A model generated the notes under the pieces. The model was given only the letters and a program-made list of their open reading frames with translations, ran no database searches and was not told where the DNA came from. A stretch of 21,973 nucleotides of DNA. Source: a virus. The stretch covers positions 1-21,973 of IMG/VR virus record IMGVR_UViG_3300025286_000163. One strand, given 5' to 3'. Shown here piece by piece: positions 13,055 through 19,796 of this stretch. The position numbers were made by a program, and so were the translations under genes. Position 1 is the first letter of the stretch. Every line of letters begins with the position of its first letter.

Positions 13055-13105
13055 ATCTGCCCCCCATCTGCAATCTGCTCTCTATGATAGTAATAATGAT
13101 AGTAA
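13055..13105. repeat. Dispersed repeat copy C
   Basis: ATCTGC at 13055, 13066 and 13073, then CTCTCTATGATAGTA with TATGATAGTA at 13083-13092 and AATGATAGTAA at 13095-13105. The order and spacing match copy B. It lies between a plus-strand terminator and a minus-strand terminator. Confidence 0.65.
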
Positions 13106-13111
13106 AAAAAG

Positions 13112-13145
13112 AAAAACCCCCACAGCTGACAGCTGTGAGGGTTTT
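13112..13145 (-). terminator. Terminator of the 13156-14267 operon
   Basis: A stem of AAAACCC, one mismatch, and CACAGCT pairing with AGCTGTG and GGGTTTT around loop gac (13112-13145). On the minus strand a T-run follows (TTTTTCTTTTTTT). It lies 11 bases past the TAG at 13156. Confidence 0.8.
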
Positions 13146-13155
13146 GATCTGGGTT

Positions 13156-13326
13156 CTAATTTTTTAACTCAAGCAATTCTTCATCTGAATATTTGCCATC
13201 ACAAGAAATGCAAATATTAAGACCACATTGTTCTTGCATTGCTCTTTCATCGACTATCTTTCCACAAAGATTGCATTGGTTGGGAGAGTGGCTTTCGCCA
13301 CTCTCTTTATTTGCTAGATCGTTCAT
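13156..13326 (-). CDS. 56-aa zinc-ribbon microprotein
   Basis: Small protein with two CxxC pairs, CNLC (C18, C21) and CISC (C39, C42), plus C34, a typical zinc-ribbon or treble-clef layout. It begins MNDLANKESGESHSP and ends in an acidic helix (SDEELLELKN). GGGGGG lies upstream of ATG 13326, which overlaps the upstream TGA (ATGA). Codons 8-14 (ESGESHS) are encoded by a hairpin repeated in the adjacent gene (13694-13720). Zinc microproteins often bind nucleic acids or modify host RNA polymerase; this is family inference only. Confidence 0.75.
   Translation of the reverse strand: MNDLANKESGESHSPNQCNLCGKIVDERAMQEQCGLNICISCDGKYSDEELLELKN
13281..13307 (-). repeat. 27-nt GAAA-tetraloop hairpin repeat, copy 1
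   Basis: Identical to 13694-13720. In minus-strand RNA it folds as GAGAGTGGC-GAAA-GCCACTCTC, a 9-bp stem with a GNRA tetraloop, inside codons 8-14 of the zinc-ribbon gene. Confidence 0.75.
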
Positions 13327-13754
13327 GATTTCCCCCCTTTAGCATAGTTAACCAACTTCATTACTTCATCAAAGTCAGAAGTCATTAGTATTGGATCTGA
13401 AGTATCCCAACCATATTCTTCGGACAAGGTAACCATGAATTGCCAATCGATGAAATTATTGAGATCGGTATAACCGAATTCAAAATGTTTCTCGTGTCTT
13501 ATCGCTAGAATTGGCGAATTAAACCAAATGTGATAACCATTGAATTCAAAGCTAGGATGCATATCATTACCATAAGAAACATTTAACCAATCGTTTGGAA
13601 TATCCACATTTCTATAGTAATTCTTCCATTTCCTCTCTTGCTCAAGGTCGAAGTGAGAAAAATTCTCTCCACTATCCATTGGGTTAATCTCGGTGGGAGA
13701 GTGGCTTTCGCCACTCTCTTGTCTTTCGATAAATAAATCTCCAGTTTTACTCAT
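13323..13754 (-). CDS. Hypothetical 143-aa protein
   Basis: Protein not recognised. It begins MSKTGDLFIERQ followed by ESGESHS (residues 13-19), which comes from the hairpin repeat also present in the next gene. The rest is aromatic-rich (WKNYYRNVDIPNDWLN, SFEFNGYHIWFNSP, FEFGYTDLNNFIDWQF), consistent with a folded globular domain. No catalytic motif is visible. AGGTG precedes ATG 13754, whose ATGA overlaps the upstream stop. The stop overlaps the zinc-ribbon start by ATGA. Confidence 0.68.
   Translation of the reverse strand: MSKTGDLFIERQESGESHSPTEINPMDSGENFSHFDLEQERKWKNYYRNVDIPNDWLNVSYGNDMHPSFEFNGYHIWFNSPILAIRHEKHFEFGYTDLNNFIDWQFMVTLSEEYGWDTSDPILMTSDFDEVMKLVNYAKGGKS
13694..13720 (-). repeat. 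27-nt GAAA-tetraloop hairpin repeat, copy 2
   Basis: Exact copy of 13281-13307, inside codons 13-19 of the 143-residue gene and in the same reading phase (ESGESHS). Confidence 0.75.
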
Positions 13755-14113
13755 GATTGCACCTTTCTAACAAAGTTATTAAGATTCAACCTCATTGCCC
13801 ATGTAGCATCTACTTTTTTAACATGCGTAGGTTTATAATCTATATTAATTGGTAGCATAAGTTTCGATCCGACAAGATTGAATTCGTTGTTGCCAACATC
13901 AATCAACATCTCCCTATCGTATTTCTTAAACGCTACATGACCATCACGAACAATAACGAAGTTAGAGAAGATGTCCTTAACAAACTTTCTAAATGTGCTT
14001 TCTTTCTTTTTACACAGTAGATATTCTGCTACATCTTTCTTCTTCTCCAACTCTTTCATGCGTTGTCGATTCGTTGCCATTTGATCTATTCCAATCTTGG
14101 TATACTTATTCAT
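13751..14113 (-). CDS. Hypothetical basic 120-aa protein
   Basis: Basic protein, not recognised, beginning MNKYTKIGIDQMATNRQRMKE. It has a Lys-rich helix (KELEKKKDVAEYLLCKKKE), then a more mixed region ending NLNNFVRKVQS. The charge pattern suggests nucleic-acid binding. I chose ATG 14113 because GGAG lies six to seven bases upstream; an extended frame from 14161 was rejected because it lies wholly within the upstream gene. The start overlaps the upstream stop by eight bases. Confidence 0.66.
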   Translation of the reverse strand: MNKYTKIGIDQMATNRQRMKELEKKKDVAEYLLCKKKESTFRKFVKDIFSNFVIVRDGHVAFKKYDREMLIDVGNNEFNLVGSKLMLPINIDYKPTHVKKVDATWAMRLNLNNFVRKVQS

Positions 14114-14267
14114 TTCGTTCTCCGTCCATTGATTCGGATTTAACTTCGTATACATCAACATGCTTTTTCAATTCTTCCAATGAATCAAAAGTCATATCTC
14201 CATCAGTTAAGCTACCGTCATCTTGTAGATCGAAAACATATCCGTCTTCAGTTTTATATTGTTTCAT
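14106..14267 (-). CDS. 53-aa hypothetical protein, first gene of the operon
   Basis: Small acidic protein: MKQYKTEDGYVFDLQDDG, then TFDSLEELKKHVDVYEV and a DGERNE end. It looks like a short beta-hairpin plus a helix. I chose ATG 14267, with AGGAG eight bases upstream, over an earlier in-frame ATG at 14315. Function unknown. Confidence 0.62.
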   Translation of the reverse strand: MKQYKTEDGYVFDLQDDGSLTDGDMTFDSLEELKKHVDVYEVKSESMDGERNE

Positions 14268-14290
14268 TTCACTTTCTCCTTTATTTGTAG

Positions 14291-14329
14291 TTAATGTTGA
14301 AATGTTATTCAACATTAATCTATTTTATA
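14291..14329 (-). promoter_or_regulatory. 11-bp inverted repeat at the 5' end of the 14267 operon, with a -10-like box
   Basis: TTAATGTTGAA (14291-14301) pairs with TTCAACATTAA (14308-14318) around six bases. A TATAAA box (14329-14324, minus strand) would start transcription near 14317, at the repeat's edge. The -35 is poor. The repeat could be an mRNA 5' hairpin or an operator. Confidence 0.45.
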
Positions 14330-14512
14330 CGATAAGTATATTTATTTTTGTTATGATGCTCTGAAACCCCTATAAACAAAGGGATTTATTTTTGTCCTTA
14401 GTCTACTTTGCGTATCAATATGCGCAGTTGCTCTCACGCTAGGATTCTTTTCCATTTGATGTCGAAAATCCGAGATTTTCATATCTCGACCCCTAACCCC
14501 CCCTTATAGTAT
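14330..14512. repeat. Intergenic region before the large terminase: boxes shared with the TerS upstream region
   Basis: No gene seen. CTCTGAAACCCCTATA (14359-14374) and CTACTTTGCGT (14403-14413) repeat those at 6878-6893 and 6851-6861 in reversed order. Two exclusive hairpins occur: GAAAATC/GATTTTC (14464-14480) and CGAGAT/ATCTCG (14471-14488). CCCCCCCTTATAGTAT (14497-14512) resembles the tail of the ATCTGC repeats. Confidence 0.55.
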
Positions 14513-14542
14513 TTGGGACTCCTATGCTTTGGTATATATAAT
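14513..14542 (+). promoter_or_regulatory. Promoter of the late (large terminase) operon
   Basis: TTGGGA (14513-14518), an 18-base spacer and TATAAT (14537-14542). The -10 is perfect and the -35 has four matches. It lies 55 bases before the preferred start at 14597. Confidence 0.5.
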
Positions 14543-14596
14543 AACGTTCAACACAAATAATTGAATGAAAAAACAAAACACATTATAGTGACTCCT

Positions 14597-16060
14597 ATGT
14601 CGAACTTGAGACATGTACCTGTAGATGCAATGCGAGAGATCCTCTTGCTGCAAGAGCGATTGGAAAACCTGGACAAACAAGGGGAGGTACAAGAATCCTT
14701 TTTGGATTACATAAAATACATATGGCCGGAGTTTATCCAGGGCGATCACCACAAAATTTTTGCCGATAAGCTCACGCAAATCGCCAAAGGCGAGATCAAG
14801 AGACTCATTATCAATATGCCGCCACGGCACACCAAATCCGAATTCGCTTCCGTGTACTTTCCCTCCTGGGTGATGGGACTCAAACCCAACATGAAGATCA
14901 TGCAAACCACCCATACCTCCGAATTATCTGTGCGTTTCGGGCGTAAAGTCAGGAATCTTATGGATTCCGAGGAGTACAAAGCCATTTTTCCCAAAGTCAC
15001 GCTCAGTGCCGACTCGAAATCGGCGGGGCGTTGGGAAACCAACAGGGGTGGCGAGTATTTCGCGGCTGGTGTTGGCGGAGCCATTACCGGTCGTGGCGCC
15101 GATCTGCTCATCATTGACGATCCGCACTCCGAACAAGATGCGCTCAGTCCCTCGGCATTGGATTCAGCTTATGAATGGTACACCTCTGGTCCTCGTCAGC
15201 GGCTTCAACCGGGCGGTTCGATTGTGATTGTGATGACGCGCTGGTCGACCATTGATTTAACGGCGCAATTGCTGAAACGACAGACCGAGGTGCATGCGGA
15301 TCAGTGGGATATTGTTGAACTACCGGCGATTTTTGAGGATTCGGGCAATCCGTTATGGCCTGAGTATTGGAAATTGGAGGAACTCGAAGCGGTGAAAGCT
15401 TCACTGCCGGTGACCAAGTGGAATGCCCAGTACATGCAGAACCCGACTTCGGAAGAAGGCGCGATTATCAAACGGGATTGGTGGCAGCCTTGGGAAAAGG
15501 AGAAGATACCGCCGGTGGAGTACATTATTCAGAGCTATGATACGGCGTTTTCCAAGAAGGAAACGGCTGACTTTTCAGCCATTACCACTTGGGGCATTTT
15601 TAAGCCGAGTGATGACAGCGGCGATGCGATTATACTGCTCGATGCCAAACGCGGACGCTGGGATTTTCCCGAGCTGAAAGCGGTGGCCAATGAGGAGTAT
15701 AAGTATTGGGAGCCGGAAATGGTGCTAGTTGAGTCCCAGGCGTCAGGAACGCCGTTGACCCACGAACTACGCAATATGGGGATACCGGTGGTCAACTACC
15801 GCCCGTCGAGAGGTAATGATAAGGTCACTAGGGTGCACGCGGTCAGTCCGGTGTTTGAGTCGGGGATGGTCTGGGCGCCACAGAAGAAATTTGCCGAGGA
15901 TGTTATTGAGGAGTGTGCTGCTTTTCCGTTTGGCGAGCACGACGATTATGTGGATTCGATGACGCAAGCGATACTGAGATTTAGACAAGGTAACTTTGTT
16001 CGTCTATACTCGGATGAAGAGGATGAGGAGTTTGTGCCGCAACAGCACATTTATTATTGA
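14597..16060 (+). CDS. terL: Terminase large subunit
   Basis: Motor that uses ATP to pump phage DNA into the capsid and then cuts it. It has 487 residues from ATG 14597. Walker A-type MPPRHTKSE (74-82), Walker B LLIIDDP with D174-D175 and a coupling-motif region MTRW (about 214-217) mark the ATPase domain. The C-terminal nuclease shows SYDTAFS (D315) with KETADFSA, VLVESQASG (E near 378) and HDDYVDSM (D449, D450, D453), as in RNase H-fold nucleases. Both active centres appear intact. An in-frame TTG at 14561 and a GTG at 14588 could add residues, and no candidate has a clear ribosome site; 14597 fits family length best. Start is the main uncertainty. Confidence 0.92.
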   Translation: MSNLRHVPVDAMREILLLQERLENLDKQGEVQESFLDYIKYIWPEFIQGDHHKIFADKLTQIAKGEIKRLIINMPPRHTKSEFASVYFPSWVMGLKPNMKIMQTTHTSELSVRFGRKVRNLMDSEEYKAIFPKVTLSADSKSAGRWETNRGGEYFAAGVGGAITGRGADLLIIDDPHSEQDALSPSALDSAYEWYTSGPRQRLQPGGSIVIVMTRWSTIDLTAQLLKRQTEVHADQWDIVELPAIFEDSGNPLWPEYWKLEELEAVKASLPVTKWNAQYMQNPTSEEGAIIKRDWWQPWEKEKIPPVEYIIQSYDTAFSKKETADFSAITTWGIFKPSDDSGDAIILLDAKRGRWDFPELKAVANEEYKYWEPEMVLVESQASGTPLTHELRNMGIPVVNYRPSRGNDKVTRVHAVSPVFESGMVWAPQKKFAEDVIEECAAFPFGEHDDYVDSMTQAILRFRQGNFVRLYSDEEDEEFVPQQHIYY

Positions 16061-16092
16061 TGAATAATATTTACAACGGAAAAAAGGATTTA

Positions 16093-16221
16093 ATGAAAAT
16101 TATTAAATTCAAGTATAGAATGAACAACACAGTAATAAGTCCACTGACCCAATATCGAAATTGGATTAGTGCGCTTATGTTTACATTAGCACAAGGGCGA
16201 TACTATGGCGGACGTCGATAA
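16093..16221 (+). CDS. 42-aa basic microprotein between terminase and portal
   Basis: ATG 16093 is preceded by AAAAGGA and opens a frame beginning MKIIKFKYRM, ending in TLAQGRYYGGRR. It is basic with a hydrophobic second half (WISALMFTLA). It overlaps the portal start by 17 bases. A small gene in this position is plausible in a tightly packed late operon, but no homologue is recognised and it may be only a coupling leader. Confidence 0.5.
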   Translation: MKIIKFKYRMNNTVISPLTQYRNWISALMFTLAQGRYYGGRR

Positions 16222-18679
16222 ACGAATATACCCGGCTCAAGAAGAGCCATTGGAGGTTATCGATGATTCCAAAACAATTGAACTAGAGGATCCCACACTC
16301 GCCGAGTTGAATGGAGAAGACGTCCCCATTACCGCCTTGGATAATGGAAACATTGTTGTTGGGGCGGGCGAGATGCTGCCCCAGCAAGTTGAATTTGGCG
16401 CTAACTTGGCTGAAGAACTGGACGATTCCGAACTACACGGTATATTTAACCAATGCGTTGCCGATGTCGAAGCCGATATTAACTCTCGTTCTGAATGGGA
16501 GAAACAATATCGTGACGGCTTGGAATTTCTCGGCATGCGTTACGAAGAACGAAGTCAACCATTTGAAGGCGCATCCGGCATAACTCATCCCCTGTTAGCC
16601 GAATCCGTCACGCAATTCCAGGCACAAGCCTATGGCGAAATACTGCCAGCTCAAGGTCCTGTAAAGACTCAGATCGTTGGCGCCATCACTCCTGACTCCG
16701 AGGGACAAGCAGCCAGGGTCAAGGAGTACATGAATTATCAAATCATGCACGTCATGGAAGAATACGATCCGGAAACAGATATGCTGCTATTTTATCTACC
16801 GTTGTCCGGTTCGGCGTTTCGTAAGGTTTATTATGATCAGAATTTAGGTCGGGCAGTGTCGAAATTTATACCGTCCGAGAATTTAGTCGTGCCTTATGAC
16901 ACCAGCGATTTGCAAACTGCCGTACGGATTACCAACATCGTCTCGATGCCGATGAACGATGTCGTCAAATTGCAAAACAGCGGGTTCTATCGTGACGTGC
17001 CTCTGAAATCGATGGGCGCCGAGTACGATAGCGAGGACATTCAGGAGGAAATTGACAAGCTCCAAGGCATGGAGCCGTCGTATAACACTGACAGCGATTG
17101 TGAATTGTATGAAATTCATACCGATTTGGATATTGACGGGTTTGAAGACATGGACGAGACCGGTGAACCCACCGGGGTTAAGTTGCCCTACATTGTGACG
17201 TTGTCCAAACGTAACAATGCGGTGCTTTCCATTCGTCGCAACTGGAATGAAACCGACCCGTTAAAGAAAAAGATTCAGTATTTTGTTCATTACAAGTTCC
17301 TACCCGGACTTGGATTTTACGGTTTTGGCCTAACGCACATGATTGGCGGACTCTCCAGAGCGTCCACCTCGATTTTGCGTCAGCTGATCGACGCGGGCAC
17401 GCTCGCCAACCTGCCGGCCGGATTTAAAGCGCGAGGTATTCGCATCCGGAACGACGATCAGCCCTTACAACCGGGTGAATTTCGCGACATGGACGCCCCA
17501 GGGGGCAGTCTTCGAGATTCGTTTGTACCATTGCCGTTTAAAGAGCCGTCACAAACCCTGTTAGCCTTAATGGGCTTAATGGTCGATGCCGGTAAGCGGT
17601 TTGCTTCCATTGCTGATATTCAAGTGGGCGATTCCAATCAGGAAATGCCGGTGGGCACCACCGTGGCGTTACTGGAGCGTGGCACCAAGGTGATGTCGGC
17701 GATTCATAAGCGCTTACATTACGCGCAAAAGATAGAATTTAACTTATTGGCGAGAATTTTCGCCCAATTCCTACCGCCGTCCTACCCGTACATGACCAAA
17801 AACGGCGACCAGAACATTAAACAGGCTGATTTTGATGATCGTGTGGATATTATTCCGGTATCGGACCCGAACATCTTCTCGATGAGCCAACGGGTGATGC
17901 TGGCGCAGCAAATGCTGCAAATGGCGCAATCGAACCCTGAGATTCACGGTCAAGCGGGCATTTACGAGGCGTATCGCCGAATGTATCAAGCCCTTAATGT
18001 GGAGAACATCGAGGCGCTCTTGCCGCCACCCCCGCAACCGCAACCGGTGGATCCGGCGCACGAGAACGCGGGATTATTGATGGGACAAGCGGCCAAAGCC
18101 TTTCCCGGACAGGATCACGACGCTCATATTGCTTCGCACATGAGCCTGTATCAGACCGCCATTGTGCAACAAAATCCGCAAGCGCTGTCATTAATTCAAG
18201 CGCATGTGTATGATCATATTGCACTCAAAGCCGAGGAAATCGTACAGCAACAAATGTCACAAGATCCGCAAATGATGCAGATGCAACAGCAATTAATGCA
18301 GATGCCGCCGGAACAGCAACAACAGATGCAACAGCAAATGATGCAACAGCAACAAGCACAAGTGGCACAAGTGATTGCCGAGCTGACACAACAAATTAAT
18401 GAGCAGTTTGCACCGCCGCCACCGCAAGAAGATCCGTTGGTGGAATTAAGGCGCCAGGAGTTGGATATTAAGGCCGGTGATTTACAACGCAAACAACAAG
18501 AATTTGGAGAAAGGCAAAATTTAGATATAATGAAAATAGACCAACAGGATGATTTAGCTAAAGAACGAATTGATTCATCCGAGGAAATTGCCGTAATGAA
18601 GAACGAAACAGCGCAGGACAGATTAGAACAGGCAGAACGATTTAAGGCAGCAGATTTACAACAGGAGAGCAAACAATGA
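16205..18679 (+). CDS. Portal protein (P22-like)
   Basis: Forms the dodecameric ring at the capsid vertex through which DNA enters. It has 824 residues, near the upper end for P22-type portals. The core (about 75-560) contains SEWEKQYRDGLEFLG, SGITHPLLAESVTQFQAQAYGEILPAQGPVKTQ (in parts), GSAFRKVYYD, PSENLVVPYDT and a long helical stem region, recognised by overall pattern. The C-terminus (about 610-720) is an extreme Gln/Met-rich segment (QQMQQQMMQQQQ) followed by a charged coiled coil, a feature seen in P22-like portals that reach into the capsid as a barrel. AAGGG precedes the ATG. Its stop overlaps the next gene (ATGA). Confidence 0.88.
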   Translation: MADVDKRIYPAQEEPLEVIDDSKTIELEDPTLAELNGEDVPITALDNGNIVVGAGEMLPQQVEFGANLAEELDDSELHGIFNQCVADVEADINSRSEWEKQYRDGLEFLGMRYEERSQPFEGASGITHPLLAESVTQFQAQAYGEILPAQGPVKTQIVGAITPDSEGQAARVKEYMNYQIMHVMEEYDPETDMLLFYLPLSGSAFRKVYYDQNLGRAVSKFIPSENLVVPYDTSDLQTAVRITNIVSMPMNDVVKLQNSGFYRDVPLKSMGAEYDSEDIQEEIDKLQGMEPSYNTDSDCELYEIHTDLDIDGFEDMDETGEPTGVKLPYIVTLSKRNNAVLSIRRNWNETDPLKKKIQYFVHYKFLPGLGFYGFGLTHMIGGLSRASTSILRQLIDAGTLANLPAGFKARGIRIRNDDQPLQPGEFRDMDAPGGSLRDSFVPLPFKEPSQTLLALMGLMVDAGKRFASIADIQVGDSNQEMPVGTTVALLERGTKVMSAIHKRLHYAQKIEFNLLARIFAQFLPPSYPYMTKNGDQNIKQADFDDRVDIIPVSDPNIFSMSQRVMLAQQMLQMAQSNPEIHGQAGIYEAYRRMYQALNVENIEALLPPPPQPQPVDPAHENAGLLMGQAAKAFPGQDHDAHIASHMSLYQTAIVQQNPQALSLIQAHVYDHIALKAEEIVQQQMSQDPQMMQMQQQLMQMPPEQQQQMQQQMMQQQQAQVAQVIAELTQQINEQFAPPPPQEDPLVELRRQELDIKAGDLQRKQQEFGERQNLDIMKIDQQDDLAKERIDSSEEIAVMKNETAQDRLEQAERFKAADLQQESKQ

Positions 18680-18942
18680 GTTCAGTGATGAAAGCCATGC
18701 AGGCTGCTCATAAGGCACAAAAACTTGAAGAACGAGCCGCAGAAGAAAAACGATTAGCAGCACATCAGGCTGAGAGAGACTGGCGCGGCGATCCTAAACG
18801 AAAAGAACAGCTTATTAAATCGAGAGAAGATGAGAAAAAAGCAACGCCAAAGAAAAAAGCAGCGGCTAAAAAGACAACGGCTAAAAAGAAAGCACCAAAG
18901 AAAAAAGCAGTAAAGAAAAAAAGTGCCGCTAAAAAAGGGTAG
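18676..18942 (+). CDS. Lys/Ala-rich histone-like basic protein (88 aa)
   Basis: Protein with a helical N-terminal half ([27 protein letters not shown]) and a very basic C-terminal half (about 55-88) made of [10 protein letters not shown] and PKKKA repeats, like histone H1 tails. It probably binds and neutralises DNA in the virion or associates with the portal. GGAG precedes ATG 18676, which overlaps the portal stop. It ends at AAA AAA GGG TAG, and a related basic frame continues directly in the +1 frame (18923-19120). A longer frameshifted product is therefore possible. Confidence 0.75.
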   Translation: MSSVMKAMQAAHKAQKLEERAAEEKRLAAHQAERDWRGDPKRKEQLIKSREDEKKATPKKKAAAKKTTAKKKAPKKKAVKKKSAAKKG

Positions 18943-19120
18943 CGCTAAGAAAACAGTTTCTGCTAACATAAGGAAACTGAGAAAAGAGGGCTACAAGAAG
19001 AAACAATCAGTTGCCATTGCACTGAGCAAGGCGGGAAAGTCTAAAAAAAAGAGGAAGACCAATGCAAAGACCAAGAAAGTTCAGAGGCGCCGTACCAAAA
19101 AATCCAGGTACCGCAAGTAA
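18923..19120 (+). CDS. Basic DUF6496-like protein, possibly reached by +1 frameshift
   Basis: Frame of about 65 codons with the pattern [31 protein letters not shown], which I recall from phage proteins of the DUF6496 type. It has no ATG. The only start is a GTG at 18923 without a ribosome site, and a TAA lies just upstream in frame. It joins smoothly to the preceding gene if ribosomes shift +1 at GGG-TAG (18937-18942), giving ...KKGSAKKTV. The end is extremely Lys/Arg-rich ([11 protein letters not shown]). Either a coupled short gene or the C-terminal half of a fusion. Confidence 0.6.
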   Translation: MPLKKGSAKKTVSANIRKLRKEGYKKKQSVAIALSKAGKSKKKRKTNAKTKKVQRRRTKKSRYRK

Positions 19121-19271
19121 ATCCATGAAAATTAAAGACCAGGGCACCGTGCCTATGGCACAACCTAAAAAAGAAGCCAATGGCGGACCCCCTAAACCGG
19201 GTTCCGGCGCCGGCAAGTGCAGAGGCGGAGGGGCAGCCATTCGCGGCACTAAGTTTGAAGGCGTGTTTTAA
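19062..19271 (+). CDS. Small basic protein with [17 protein letters not shown] tail
   Basis: Protein of 69 residues beginning [16 protein letters not shown] and ending [19 protein letters not shown]. The C-terminal RGxGAAxRGxKFxG pattern recurs in small structural or DNA-binding proteins of marine phages in my memory. It is Gly/Lys/Pro-rich and probably disordered. GAGGAAG precedes ATG 19062, and it overlaps the basic frame before it by 59 bases; a later ATG at 19125 is another possible start. Function unknown; a DNA-condensing or capsid role is plausible. Confidence 0.66.
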   Translation: MQRPRKFRGAVPKNPGTASKSMKIKDQGTVPMAQPKKEANGGPPKPGSGAGKCRGGGAAIRGTKFEGVF

Positions 19272-19297
19272 TGTCCAGCTCTAGACGATTCTCATGA
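19271..19297 (+). other. 8-codon relay ORF between two late genes
   Basis: ATG 19271 shares its A with the preceding stop (TAATG), and the frame MSSSRRFS ends in TGA overlapping the next ATG (ATGA, 19294-19297). No ribosome site precedes the next gene, so ribosomes may reach it by terminating and restarting through this tiny frame. Confidence 0.35.
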
Positions 19298-19794
19298 AGA
19301 AAAAGAAACCAATGTATTACAACATGGGTGGTATGCCGACAAGACCCACTGCGCCTCCCGTTTTAGGATCAGGTTATGGTCCTTACCTTAGAATGCCCGG
19401 AGTCAGAGGGTTTGCAGAGGGTGACCTGGCTGAAAAGAAAAGATTTAGAGATTATCAACCTGAAGGTATGCTTAAAGGCACTATTTTTGATTTTATTCCC
19501 GACCCTGTTCAAACATCTGCTTATTTGCAAGATCGTTTTGGCGGTCAACAAGAACCAGAGCCAGTCGATGACAGTTTTGACATGCTCAAAATGTTTATGG
19601 AGTTAACACCTGAAGAAAAAATGATGGTGGCAGGTCCGAACTTTAATGAAATGAGCGAAGACGAAGTGGCAATGGCCATGTATGATTTCATCTCAGAAGG
19701 AAGAGCCTTGAGTGGCGGTCGAGAAGTTGATTACATGGATCCCGAAAAACAAGGTCTAGCTAACGGCGGGATTGTCTCGCTGATGGGGGGTTAA
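19294..19794 (+). CDS. Late structural protein, GGIVSLMGG type
   Basis: Protein of 166 residues, not assigned. It begins with [17 protein letters not shown], has Gly/Pro-rich N-terminal residues (about 1-45), an acidic helical middle ([24 protein letters not shown] and [13 protein letters not shown]) and ends [11 protein letters not shown] short Gly-rich end of this kind is common at the C-terminus of marine-phage late proteins (recollection). Its GGGGGG also serves as the ribosome site of the next gene. A tail or internal virion role fits the position. No Shine-Dalgarno is visible before the ATG. Confidence 0.7.
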   Translation: MKKKKPMYYNMGGMPTRPTAPPVLGSGYGPYLRMPGVRGFAEGDLAEKKRFRDYQPEGMLKGTIFDFIPDPVQTSAYLQDRFGGQQEPEPVDDSFDMLKMFMELTPEEKMMVAGPNFNEMSEDEVAMAMYDFISEGRALSGGREVDYMDPEKQGLANGGIVSLMGG

Positions 19795-19796
19795 TA

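Noticed and set aside
13002-13220. Plus-strand frame of 72 codons
   Set aside because: Runs straight through a strong terminator, the dispersed repeat and another terminator.
14522-15136. Minus-strand frames opposite the start of terL
   Set aside because: Shadows of the large terminase; no ribosome sites.
18214-18672. Cys-rich minus-strand frame of 152 codons
   Set aside because: The cysteines are the antisense of the Gln/Met-rich portal tail (CAACAG read backwards).
18923-18942. Classical -1 slippery heptamer (A AAA AAG) at the end of the Lys-rich gene
   Set aside because: The six As are not in the zero-frame phase required for -1 shifting, and the continuing frame is +1; only +1 shifting was kept as a possibility.
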